Origin: Branchinecta lynchi
Lineage: Eukaryota > Arthropoda > Branchiopoda > Anostraca > Branchinectidae
Reading direction: 5' to 3'
Assembly (NCBI GenBank): GCA_023053575.1
Contig: JAKZAP010000009.1
Span: 20,875,869 to 20,939,868 of the forward strand
Length of the DNA: 64,000 nt
The notes under the pieces were generated by a model. The model had not been told where the DNA came from, searched no databases, and worked only from the letters and a program-made list of their open reading frames with translations. This document shows positions 8,668-17,204 of the stretch, one piece after another. The stretch's first letter is position 1; each line of letters starts with the position of its first letter. The position numbers and the translations under genes are program-made.

Positions 8668-9560
8668 CTGTTTACTCAGTAGAATAGGTATTATATTTGA
8701 ATAAAAAAAGAAAAAAAGAAAAAAGAAGTAGTATTTTAGTGTATATTGTAGTATTTTATATGTAGTAAAGGGTAATATTTCTCATTTCTTGTATCCTTTA
8801 TTTTGGAAGTAAGAAAATAAAAACGTTCTTAAAAAGGGGGATAATTTGGTAAAAAGGATGTTAAAATTTAAGAAATTGATGTTAAAATGGGGTTTTGAAA
8901 TTGGGGGGAGGGTGGTCTAGGAGCCCCTTTATATAACTACTGCGGTAGAGCAAATGGCAGAAAAAATTACTGATGGCGATTGGGGTGGAAAAGGGACTGG
9001 GGGTATGGTGGGGGTTGTGTCAAGTTTGGAAGAAACGGGCTGCCCGTGTGACCGTTAGGAGTCATATGTGGCTTCGAAGTCGATACAGTTGGAGAGGCCT
9101 GGTCGGGGAATATCGAGAGGTTAAAAAAGATGGGTGGGGATACCCCCGGTGGTTGAAAGAGTTTCGCGGCTTTGGAAGTTTGTTCGTGAGCATACTCGAT
9201 CCCACGCCTTTCATGGGGGGGGGGGGAAGTAAATGTTGGGAGGAGGGGGTAGTAGTGGATCGAGTATGCTCGGTAAAAAAAAACGCTGTACATTGTCACT
9301 TGTCCTGGTTGATTTTTTTGGGTTCCCAGTTGCCCTGAAGTTTAACTTCCATTATCCTCCCGCTTTTTCAAACTTTTCACCTCCCGTACTAACACGTGTT
9401 GAAAAACGCAGTCGCTACCTGATTTGCATGATGTATTCGAAGCATGCAGGATGGCATGCTTCAATGCTTTGTCTGAGGATATCACATTTGCTATGAAGCG
9501 GTCGGGGGCCATGTCTTTCGGATAGGAACGTAAACTACAGGAGACACAGTGACCGCTAAC
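8668..9560. other. Non-coding stretch with G-runs and a 15-bp inverted repeat
   Basis: A/T-rich until about 8900 (likely Polinton end), then G-rich. A perfect 15-bp inverted repeat, GAGCATACTCGATCC at 9188-9202 and its complement at 9257-9271, encloses a run of ten or more G and a second G-rich stretch. ORFs on both strands here are low-complexity and unconvincing. No gene is seen. Confidence 0.5.
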
Positions 9561-9690
9561 AACTCAATACAAGCATGGCAGTATGAGTAATCACAATTGC
9601 CAAGGATGTATGGATTTTCGGGGAAGAATAAAAAGTCTTGGCTAGAATAAAAAGTCACGTAACGAAAAGGGTATATTACAACTAACAACA
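9560..9690 (+). repeat. Dispersed repeat, copy 1 of 3
   Basis: A ~110-bp block (key words ACAAGCATGGCAGTATGAG, CAAGGATGTATGG, TTCTTGGCTAGAA-like) recurs in variant form at 47378-47470 and 47580-47680. No coding capacity was recognised. Its presence on the outer edges of both MADLS-family regions suggests a shared flank. Confidence 0.6.
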
Positions 9691-9730
9691 AGCCCTAAAC
9701 CCCATTAAATATCTTTGTTATCTAGATAAC

Positions 9731-10030
9731 ATGGCTGATTTGTGTGTTCCCGATAAAGGAGCGTAGGGCGGAACCATTGAGGACGTCACGATGGGAGCAA
9801 AATGAATCAGATCCTAAGCTGTCTTGTGAGTGCCGACACGTTACGCACGCTAGTCGTGCTATAGCAGTGAGTAAAGGACTCCCAAAGGTTGATTTCTTAC
9901 TTTAGAGATCAGTCTTAATGGTAGCCAATTCCTTGATGATAATTTTTCTAACGCTCTTCTACGGGATCCGGACAGGACAAGCAGAATTCTGCTGCGAAGA
10001 CTAACAACAAGCCCCACACCCCCAAAACCC
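9731..10030 (+). pseudogene. MADLS-family copy, heavily broken
   Basis: Begins ATGGCTGATTTGTGTGTTCC and follows the same order as better copies (GGAACC-TTGAGGACGTCACG, ATCAGAT, GTTACGCACGCTAGTCGTGC, AAAGGTTGATTT) but has an early stop and frameshifts. It is followed within 30 bases of its tail by the next copy at 10059. See the 31.7-46.6 kb array for the family description. Function not recognised. Confidence 0.6.
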
Positions 10031-10058
10031 TATTAAACTTCCTCGCTAACTAGATAGA

Positions 10059-10652
10059 ATGGCTGATTTGAGTGTTCCCAGTACAGAAGCGAAGAGCGAA
10101 ACCGTTGAGGACGTCACGAGCGATGGGAGCAAAGTCAATCAGATTCTAGACCTTCTTGTGAGTAAAGGACTCCAAAGGTTGATTTTCCTACCGTTAGAGA
10201 TCCGTCTTTTCAGTTTGCTATTGTTGAATAAATGGTTCTTACATTCCGTGAAATGATAGGAAAACGCGGTAGATCCAGATTCGTCCTGAGCGACTTCTCT
10301 TTGAAGGAAGACGCATTGGACGAGGCGCTTATGCGCTTGATTTCGTAGAAAAGGCAGTTCTCGATTCCTTTGTTTACCTAGGAATGATAGGTATAATTTT
10401 ACTGGTATGTGCTTGACTCCTCACGAACGCATGGGCATTACGGACGAGCTCATTCGAACCTACATCTTGGATACCAGTTCTCCTGATAAGGTTTACTTGA
10501 TAGAGGAGATAAACAAGGTATCCGGATTAGATACATCAGGTTTTTTTTACAGACAGAGTACGAGCCTTATCTTCGAGGATTCTGATAAATGGAGGTTAGA
10601 TCCGATCGAATATCTCATTCGATGCGCAATTTTAAGCTTAATCTTCTATTAA
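10059..10652 (+). pseudogene. MADLS-family copy joined to satellite
   Basis: N-terminal block MADLSVPSTEAKSETVEDV is followed, in other frames, by an FREMIGKRGRSRFVLSD block (about 10238-10297), then LTPHERMGI, YILDTSSPDKVYLIEEIN (from about 10470) and an IEYLIRCAILSLIFY end. It gives the longest view of the family's downstream sequence. The last ~50 bases match a monomer of the 184-bp satellite (ATCTCATTCGATGCGC), so the gene-like unit and the satellite join here. It is broken by deletions near 10150 and 10330. No known fold was recognised. Confidence 0.55.
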
Positions 10653-11240
10653 AGTTTCAAGGTCGTCAGCCCACATTTTTTGATTTTACAGCTTGACTTG
10701 CAACGAAAATTTAAATAATTTCTTGAATTTGTTACCATTTTGCCGGGGGAAATACATATATCTGGCGATCCAAGTATCCAATCTTATTCGGGAAAATCTC
10801 ATTCGATGCGCTATTTCAAGTTTAATCTTCTGTTAAGTCTTCAGTCCACACCTGTTGAATTTACAGCTGGACTCGCAACGAAAATTTAAATAATTTCTTG
10901 AATTTGTTGCCATTTTTCCGGGGGAAATACATATATCTAGCGATCCAGGTATCCAATGTTATTCGGGAATATCTCACTCGATGTGCAATTTTAAGCTTAA
11001 CCTTCTATTAAAGTTTCAAGGTCGTCCGCCTACATCTTTTGAATTTACAGCTTGACTCGCAACGAAAATTTAAATAATTTCTTGAAGTTGTTGCCATTTT
11101 GCTGGGGGAAACACATATATCTAGCGATCCAAGTATCCAATGTTATTCGGGAATATCTCAATCGATACGCAAGTTTAAGCTTAATCTACTGTTGAAATTC
11201 CAAGGAAATCCGCTTACACCACACATCTTTTGACTTTATA
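10600..11240 (+). repeat. 184-bp satellite, block 1
   Basis: About three and a half tandem monomers of ~183 bp, recognisable by GCAACGAAAATTTAAATAAT, TTTCTTGAATTTGTTGCC, GGGGGAAATACATATATCTA and CATTCGATGCGC. They are diverged relatives of the 17.2-21.3 kb monomers. The block leads directly into the leader of the YR-B element. Confidence 0.88.
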
Positions 11241-11279
11241 TACTATTAAAATTTGGCAAAATCCCACTATTCCATCCAA

Positions 11280-12960
11280 GTCTGTCTAGATCCGTCTAGA
11301 ACTTCGGTGAAAACACACAGGATGAGTCAGGTAAGGCTATCTGTATTGATCTGGATGTTTATAAGCTAGACAAAAATTGCACTGAACTGATACATGTTTG
11401 GGTGTGCTTTATCCAGCTAAGTCTTCGGGAGAACCCTTGAACTAATCTGGTGTAGAATTTATCTTAACATACAGGGAAAATATTCTGATTGCGGATCAAA
11501 TGCTATTTGTGAATCAGCCGAAGAAAATCCGTTTTACGAGTTCTTCTGTTCTATTTAAAACTGTGAATTTTTGCTTCTGGAGTTAGCACTGAAATTAAGC
11601 TTTATTTAAATATTCTTTAAATCCAAGCTGTCTTTGAAACATTTATTCAAACAATGTTTGCAACGGATACGTCAGCTACCAATTAAGGACACTTGCCAAG
11701 CAGGGCCGAAATATCGCTGATGAAGAATGTTAGCTGACATATCCGTTGTAAACATTGTTTGAATATAAGCTCTATTTTTAGTTTTAAATTCATCCTTTTT
11801 CTATTATTAGGATTCTTTAGGATGCCAAAAAAAAGCACCAAACATACGACCATGCCTGTCACCCCCGAACCAACCCTGATGACCGAGCCTGCACCCCATG
11901 ACGACCCCTGACAACCCTGCCTGCCCCCGGATATGCCACTGACCATGCCTCGCCAATACTGCCTGCCATCACATGTACAACAACCCTGCCTGCCCACCAA
12001 GATGACCCTGAACAACCACTTACGACCCTGCCTGCCCCCGCCTTTGCCACTGACCACTGACCTGAACCCGGAAACGCCCCTGGAAATGCGAAGGCCACCA
12101 GAGAGCCAAAAATCGTATACTGGAAGACCTGCCAGTTCTGCCACCATTCATTCGAATACTTAGAGAAACATCTGGCGGCGAAGAGAGACACATGCGGCAA
12201 AGATCCGAAAGGCCAACCATGGACAGCTGCCCAGATCAAAGGGTTGGTTACTGCATCGAAAGACTAAGGAGACAAATCAAAAGTCCAAACAGAATTACTC
12301 GGCGTACTGGCTAAAGGCTGCGATCAGAGACTCGGGAACGCTCCACAAACTGTGCGCATCATTGTTCGAGTTGACTGGTGTATTCTTTGATACCACTGAA
12401 GTCGAGGACTGCGAAGTCCTGCTACAGGACAAAGATACACCAGCAGCAGCAACAACTGCTATAATCCAGGCTCTATGCAGCTAACTTTCAACGACGAAGC
12501 TTTTGCTCGTCCTGCAGCACAGCAACCCAGGTCATCAACATCAGTGGCCCCACTCGTCGTACGTCAGTTGCCACGAGCATCGGAATCATTCGACCGAGCG
12601 CCATCGCCATCACCACAATCTGCAGCGACATCACCACAATCTGCAGCGTCCGCCACGACCGAACCCGGTGTGTCTCCAGAAAGGATCGAGGCTGCACTTC
12701 CCACAAAGGAAAGACCAGTTAGGGCAAGACGGTCGGCGGCGAGACTGGATTAGCCTGACGATGGCGAAGCTCAGGACCTGAGCAAGCGGTTTAACAACCC
12801 TCTTGGTTGCGCAAAAAGTGATATTTTTTGTACTTGAACGTACACAGTACAAGTGGTCCAACCTGCAGTCAGCTGTCCGGGCAGAGCTGTTCTTTGACCT
12901 ATTTGTCGAAGCAGAGATGAAGGCAAGCACCCGAAGCAAGTACGTGCAAGCCAGAACAGG
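11280..12960 (+). pseudogene. YR-B: degenerate zinc-finger/tyrosine-recombinase element
   Basis: Diverged paralogue of YR-A. A leader ending GAGTCAG|GTAAGG (donor at about 11329) is followed by an intron to about 11815, then GATTCTTTAGGATGCC with the start at 11822. The N terminus is Pro/Thr-rich (TMPVTPEPTLMTEP). After a frameshift the zinc-binding block TGRPASSATIHS/CHHSFEY-equivalent and the conserved LFELTGVFFDTTEVEDC (near 12363-12412) follow, and the Ala/Pro/Ser-rich part ends in RPVRARRSAARLD. The recombinase region is lost after TRSKYVQA (12950). Many stops and frameshifts. Confidence 0.78.
11645..11764. repeat. Fold-back element in YR-B intron
   Basis: Arms 11645-11678 and 11731-11764, 34 bp each with two mismatches, separated by 52 bases. 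The size and structure are those of a tiny MITE or a strong hairpin. No TSD is convincing. Confidence 0.85.
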
Positions 12961-13165
12961 GATCCTGCTATTTCAAGAACAAGGAGGAAGCGAGACAGCT
13001 TCCTCCCTTGCTCTCTCAAAGACTGACAGGATCCCTGTTCTGTTTTCTAACTTGTCAGAAAATCTAATAACTTGTAAGAACCTCTTAATGCTAGGACTAG
13101 TTTCATTTACCAAGATTAGGTTATAAGGAAACATCTTTCTTATTAGCCTTTTATTTTCTGACATA
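12953..13165. repeat. Nested inverted repeats at the YR-B break point
   Basis: A perfect 15-bp inverted repeat (12953-12967 with 13027-13041) encloses a second one (GGAGGAAGC/GCTTCCTCC around 12979-13001). Immediately downstream another pair uses TGTCAGAAAAT and ATTTTCTGACA (about 13054 and 13150). YR-B coding similarity stops exactly here. Consistent with a palindrome-forming insertion or rearrangement. Confidence 0.75.
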
Positions 13166-13234
13166 TCTTCAAATTCTAAAAGTCCTAAAAGCTCAGAGAA
13201 CATTATAAGAAACCCCAGTACATCATAGGTCCTG
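13166..13234. other. Short spacer, nothing recognised
   Basis: About 70 bases between the inverted repeats and the GC-rich minisatellite; no feature seen. Confidence 0.5.
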
Positions 13235-13775
13235 CACCTTAGCTAACTGGATCCCTAGGACCACTCTAAGGGGACCTGGGACCGCTCTAGGGGGTCCTGG
13301 GACCGCTCTAGTGGGTCCTGGGACCACTCTGGGGCCAGTTTGGGTCCCTGGGTCCTCTCTAGGGGGTTCTGGGACCATTTTAGGAGGTCTTGGAACCGCT
13401 CTACAGCCTTTTAGGATCCCTAGGACAGCTCTAGAGGGGCCTAGAACCGGTCTAGGGGGTCCTGGGACCGTTTTAGGGGATCCTGGGACCATTTAAGGGT
13501 AACCTGGGACCATTTTAGGGGGTCCTGGGACAGCTCTAGGTGCCCCTGGGACCACTTTAGGGGGTCCTGGGACGGGTCTAGGGTGTATTTGGGCCCATAT
13601 AATCGCAATAGGTTGTCCTGGACCTGCTCTAGGGCCTTTTTGGGCAACCCGGGACTGCTCTTGTGGGTCCTTGACGGCTTTTGGGGTTCCTGGGACCGCT
13701 CCACGGCCTTTTTCTGCCCCTAAAACCGCTCTTGGGGGTCCTTGTACCGTTCTAGGGGGTCCTGGGACCGTTATA
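13235..13775. repeat. 21-bp GC-rich minisatellite
   Basis: Some 25 tandem units of 21 bp related to GGTCCTGGGACCGCTCTAGGG, with a few 10-bp indels. Each unit holds the near-palindrome GGTCC-TG-GGACC. Open frames on both strands across it are a by-product of a repeat length divisible by three. The GC content contrasts sharply with its neighbours. Confidence 0.92.
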
Positions 13776-13779
13776 GAGG

Positions 13780-13890
13780 TAAGACATATATCTAGCGAAC
13801 CAAGCATCGGATGTTGTTAAACTTTATCTCATTCAAACCGGATGAGACTGCTTTTAACGATGCTTTTCACGACGTTCAGTTTTTATTTGT
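13780..13890 (+). repeat. 184-bp satellite fragment at DIRS left edge
   Basis: Contains CATATATCTAGCGAACCAAG, CATCGGATGTTGTT and a diverged TCAGTTTTTATTTGTT, i.e. part of a monomer of the 17.2-19.4 kb type. Its interruption and resumption at 17205 show the DIRS element sits inside satellite DNA. Confidence 0.8.
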
Positions 13891-13899
13891 TATTTTAGT

Positions 13900-14145
13900 G
13901 GGCCACAGAACAATCACAGTGGACCCCCAGCTAAGAAGTACCGGCCGGACCCAGTAAAGTCTTCATCCAGTCAGGGAAATTTCCGCCCCCGCAGCGATGG
14001 GCCTCTGAGTTTTAGGGGCCGAGATCGTGGAAGGTCGGCCTTCACGCCTCGTTTTTCGTCGCTAGGGAAGTGCACCCCCCCACGCCTATGTTGCAAGATG
14101 CCCCTCAGAAGGAGCCAATTGGGGGACGGTTGCCTCGTTATCTAG
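13900..14145 (+). pseudogene. DIRS gag-like ORF1, C-terminal fragment
   Basis: Frame open from 13900, just after a TTTTAG (possible acceptor-like sequence), to TAG at 14143. The product is polar and Arg/Gly/Ser-rich (PAKKYRPDPVKSSSSQGNF, FRGRDRGRSAF), as in nucleic-acid-binding tails of DIRS gag proteins. It overlaps the RT frame by about 75 bases in another frame, the normal DIRS layout. The N-terminal part is absent: satellite DNA lies directly upstream. Confidence 0.6.
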
Positions 14146-15986
14146 CAGCGTGGGAGGGAGTGAAAACGAATCCGTTTTGTTTAAGGGTGATCAAGCATGG
14201 GTACAAGATACGATTTTCTTTGAACCCGCCCAAGTTACGTCGGAGAAGGTTATTCGCGCGTCAGTGCCCGGCAATAGCCGAAGAAATGTCAGTGTTATTA
14301 GCAAAGAAGGCTGTCAGAGTAGTGTCGGACGACAGTCCGGGTTTCTTCAGCCCAGTCTTCAGAATCCCAAAAAAGTCCGGATCGTATCGGCTGATAACAG
14401 ATCTAAAGGTGTTGAACAGTTTTGTCGAGAAGCGCAAGTTCAAATTTAAAACAACGCGGCAGATTACTCAGGTAATGAAAAGAGGTGCTTGGGGTGTAGT
14501 CTTGGACTTGGAAGATGCATATCTTCACCTCCCCATGCATCGCCGTTCTCAGAAATATTTGCGAGTTCAGGTTGGGAACGTGGTGTACGAGCACGTTACT
14601 CTACCCTTCGGTCTCACGACAGCCCCGTGGATTTTCTCGGTTTTAATGCGAGAGGTAGCAAAATATCTCCATCACAGGAAAATTTTGATTTTCCAATATT
14701 TGGACGATTGGCTCCTAATAGCGGATTCCAGAGACCAGTGCGCGAATCATTTAGCGTTTGTCAAGCAGACACTCAGTGCTCTTGGTCTACGGGTATCTAC
14801 GAAGACAATACTTGTCCCGTCCCAATCTTTTGTTTATCTAGGAGTCGCGTTCGACTTGAACGATTATACCCAGAAACCATCCGCGATTCCCGAAATTATT
14901 GGTCTGGTAAAAGGTGTCACGAAGTTGAACTGGGTTTCTCTGAAGATGTATTTGAGCCTTTTAGGAAGATTGAATTCGGTTGCAGACCAGGTTTATTTGG
15001 GCAGATTGTACATACGCCCCTTGCAGGTTTATTTGACAGCGTGGATTCCCGCCAGGTATCAAAATTTACCTTCCAAGATAAAGATTCCCGTTCTCCCCCC
15101 ATTACGATCGGCATTAAAAAGATGGACCGACCAGAGTTGGTTGTCGCGTGGGGTTCCACTGTGGCTTTTTCATCCGGACCTGCAGGTTTTCTCGGATGCA
15201 TCAAGTCGGATTGGCTGGGGAGGACACGGGAACGGTCAAGATATCTTGGGTCTTTGGACAGAATGGGAAAAGACAATGCATATAAATTGCCTGGAATTAA
15301 TTGCGGCTTGTCGGGTTTTGGAACGCTTAGATCTACCATCTGGCTCCAAGGTGCTTCTCATGATCGACAATACGACAGCAGTGAGTTATGTGAACCGACA
15401 GGGAGGAACCAAATCTCTAGGAATGTTGCGGGTTACGCAGGAGTTATACAGAATTGCCGAACAAAAGGGGATTCAGATTCGGGCAGGATACGTGAAGGGC
15501 AAGTTGAACACCAGGGCGGACGACTTATCCCGGGGCAAGATTCCCCTGTTAAGGAGAATCCGATTTGCACGACTCGATTGGAGCCTGAATCCGTCGATTC
15601 TGAGCAGTTTGTTCGCTATGTGGGGAAACCCAATGGTGGACCTGTTCGCGGATCGCAGAAATGCAGTTCTGCCTATGTTTTGTTCGTTGGAACAGGGTCA
15701 GGGGGAAGTAGCAACGGACGCGTTCTCGATTCCATGGAACGGGATGATGGTATACGCGTTCCCGCCTTTTTCAATCTTGACCAGGGTAGTCCTGAAAATG
15801 AGGGACGAACGAGTGAGTGCAATATTGATTGCCCCGCGGTGGCCGTCAATGATATGGTTTCCGATCCTGTTGAGTTTAGTGAAGGTACCTCCCTTGCGGC
15901 TCGAACAGTTACCGGATCTAATAAAGAAAGGGCGGTATCTCCACCCCAACCTAGCGAACCTGGATCTACACGCCTTTCTACTTTGA
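14070..15986 (+). CDS. DIRS reverse transcriptase-RNase H polyprotein
   Basis: 638-codon open frame. The RT has LDLEDAYLHLP (Asp 146), LPFGLTTAPWIFS (about 178-190) and the catalytic YLDD at 210-213. RNase H has Asp 376 (FSDASS), Glu 409 (CLELIAA), Asp 433 (MIDNTTA) and Asp 484 (TRADDLSR). The last ~135 residues (VDLFADRRN, YAFPPF, LIAPRWPSMIWF) correspond to the Dam methyltransferase-like extension described for DIRS elements, though catalytic state is unclear. The first Met is probably not the true start, because the frame overlaps gag. All catalytic residues are present. Confidence 0.9.
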   Translation: MHPPTPMLQDAPQKEPIGGRLPRYLAAWEGVKTNPFCLRVIKHGYKIRFSLNPPKLRRRRLFARQCPAIAEEMSVLLAKKAVRVVSDDSPGFFSPVFRIPKKSGSYRLITDLKVLNSFVEKRKFKFKTTRQITQVMKRGAWGVVLDLEDAYLHLPMHRRSQKYLRVQVGNVVYEHVTLPFGLTTAPWIFSVLMREVAKYLHHRKILIFQYLDDWLLIADSRDQCANHLAFVKQTLSALGLRVSTKTILVPSQSFVYLGVAFDLNDYTQKPSAIPEIIGLVKGVTKLNWVSLKMYLSLLGRLNSVADQVYLGRLYIRPLQVYLTAWIPARYQNLPSKIKIPVLPPLRSALKRWTDQSWLSRGVPLWLFHPDLQVFSDASSRIGWGGHGNGQDILGLWTEWEKTMHINCLELIAACRVLERLDLPSGSKVLLMIDNTTAVSYVNRQGGTKSLGMLRVTQELYRIAEQKGIQIRAGYVKGKLNTRADDLSRGKIPLLRRIRFARLDWSLNPSILSSLFAMWGNPMVDLFADRRNAVLPMFCSLEQGQGEVATDAFSIPWNGMMVYAFPPFSILTRVVLKMRDERVSAILIAPRWPSMIWFPILLSLVKVPPLRLEQLPDLIKKGRYLHPNLANLDLHAFLL

Positions 15987-16954
15987 GAGTTTTACTGGAG
16001 TCACAAGGTTTTTCTCCTGGTGTGATCAGTGCCATTGTTAATAAACAGAGGCCTAGTACGTTATCGGTTTATGCCAGTAGATGGCGGATTTTCACGGCGT
16101 GGTGTGGGGAGAATGGATGCGATCCACTAACTATTTCGGTGCAGAACCTCACGAGTTTTTTCTTTTATCTGTCAGCGGATCGTGCCTTTTGTCCGTCAAC
16201 TGTCGAGGGGTATAAAGTGGCTCTGACAACAATTTTGGCATATGCTAATAATACCTCTATGGAGTCCCGAGCAGTGACAGATCTGTTAGAGAGTCTGAAG
16301 GCGAATCAGCCCGTCCGACCGCAACGCTCCTTTGCTTGGGACTTGGGACAAGTACTCAAGATGTTTAAAGGTGACCAATTTAATGAGAATGCCAGTGTTC
16401 TGAATTTGTCTAAGAAATTAGCTTTTCTTTTGGCGTTGGCTTCTGGGCGCAGAAGAAGCGAGTTACATGCTTTGGTAGTAGCCGGAGTCCAGTTCTCAGA
16501 TTTTGGAGTTAGTTTGCGTGTCGCCCCGAATTTTAAAGCTAAGAACCAGAAACCAGGATCTCTTCACCCAGTTATTCATATCCCGAAGTTAGATAATGAT
16601 CTGAAATTATGCCCGGTTGAAAATTTGAGGATGTATTTACACAAGGTTGAGGACATTAGAAAAGGGAGGGGGCGTTTGTTTGTCCCAACCAAAGATAATG
16701 GAAATAGAGAAATCGCCCCTAGTACGATTTCCTCGTGGATTCGTTCGGTGATAATGATCGCTTGCCCGGAAGCGGTTGGAGTCCGGGCTCACGATGTTCG
16801 GGGTATGGCTGCTTCAACCGCATTTTCGAAGGGAGTATCGCTTGAGAGTATCATGGAAGCTGGTTTTTGGTTTTCGTCCGGTTCACTACGTCATTATATT
16901 GGTACTTTACCTGTGTTATATTTATCTGCAGTGGTGGCCCAGTTGAAAATATGA
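15950..16954 (+). CDS. DIRS tyrosine recombinase
   Basis: Lies in the +1 frame relative to RT and overlaps its end. The N-terminal SAM-like domain begins at TLSVYASRWRIFTAWC. Catalytic residues: Arg in ASGRRRSELHAL (about 16440-16470), a Lys in the NFKAKNQKPG hairpin, His-x-x-Arg in AHDVRGMA (about 16790), Trp/His-equivalent in AGFWFSSGS, and Tyr in LRHYIGTL. It would integrate circular element DNA. The same frame is open far upstream (from 14489), but that part shadows RT. The real start is unknown; ~320 codons fit the family. Confidence 0.9.
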   Translation, partial: PSEPGSTRLSTLRVLLESQGFSPGVISAIVNKQRPSTLSVYASRWRIFTAWCGENGCDPLTISVQNLTSFFFYLSADRAFCPSTVEGYKVALTTILAYANNTSMESRAVTDLLESLKANQPVRPQRSFAWDLGQVLKMFKGDQFNENASVLNLSKKLAFLLALASGRRRSELHALVVAGVQFSDFGVSLRVAPNFKAKNQKPGSLHPVIHIPKLDNDLKLCPVENLRMYLHKVEDIRKGRGRLFVPTKDNGNREIAPSTISSWIRSVIMIACPEAVGVRAHDVRGMAASTAFSKGVSLESIMEAGFWFSSGSLRHYIGTLPVLYLSAVVAQLKI

Positions 16955-17109
16955 GGACGAATGGCTCCTTGTTTTAGAGTGTCAGCGAACACCACGTGAT
17001 GTTTCGTTCTTGAAGTTGATGCAATAGAGTCTGATCTGTTGTAGTTTTGTAGTTGCAATTATTTGTCTGGTATGCCCACCTCCTGTTGTGGTAATTCAGA
17101 GCAATCATA

Positions 17110-17200
17110 AAGTATGAAACAGGTATAGCGATATAGAATTGTAACTTTTTAAAGAAGTAAAGTTAAATTCTATTAGATATACTTACCTGTTTCATACTTT
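17110..17200. repeat. Terminal hairpin of the DIRS element
   Basis: A perfect 17-bp inverted repeat (17110-17126 with 17184-17200) continues inward with a second matched block (ATAGAATT/AATTCTAT). DIRS elements end in inverted terminal repeats plus an internal complementary region; this hairpin sits where such a structure is expected, about 155 bases after the recombinase stop. Confidence 0.8.
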
Positions 17201-17204
17201 AAGT

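Larger units (their letters stand above)
2473..8700 (+). mobile_element. Polinton/Maverick element, decayed and 5'-truncated
   Basis: A run of same-strand, tightly spaced genes with the Polinton gene set: protein-primed DNA polymerase tail, FtsK/HerA-type packaging ATPase, adenovirus-type cysteine protease, retroviral-type integrase, pX-like and minor capsid proteins and a capsid C-terminal fragment. These elements are virus-like DNA transposons integrated in eukaryotic genomes. Nearly every gene here carries a frameshift, lost start or deletion, so the copy is dead. The left part is removed by LINE-A; the right end is estimated at 8.7-8.9 kb because no terminal inverted repeat partner is in view. 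Confidence 0.88.
13891..17203 (+). mobile_element. DIRS-type tyrosine-recombinase retrotransposon
   Basis: Overlapping frames for a gag C terminus, RT-RNase H with a C-terminal extra domain, and a tyrosine recombinase define the DIRS order. Such elements integrate by recombinase and make no target duplication. The right end is a long hairpin (17110-17200); satellite resumes immediately after. The left terminal repeat and most of gag are missing. RT/RNase H and recombinase frames are both open, so the copy is young relative to most of this window. Confidence 0.9.

Noticed and set aside
8967..9338. Overlapping 110-121 aa ORFs on both strands
   Set aside because: G/C-run low-complexity sequence without recognisable motifs; no start context or neighbour support.
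12475..13203. Six overlapping ORFs on both strands
   Set aside because: Plus-strand similarity to YR-A explains the region as a degenerate paralogue; others are shadows.
13223..13807. Several 60-104 aa Gly/Pro-rich ORFs on both strands
   Set aside because: By-products of a 21-bp minisatellite whose length is a multiple of three.
14489..15940. N-terminal two thirds of the 821-aa frame upstream of the DIRS recombinase
   Set aside because: It is the +1 shadow of RT/RNase H; only the part from about 15950 shows recombinase motifs.
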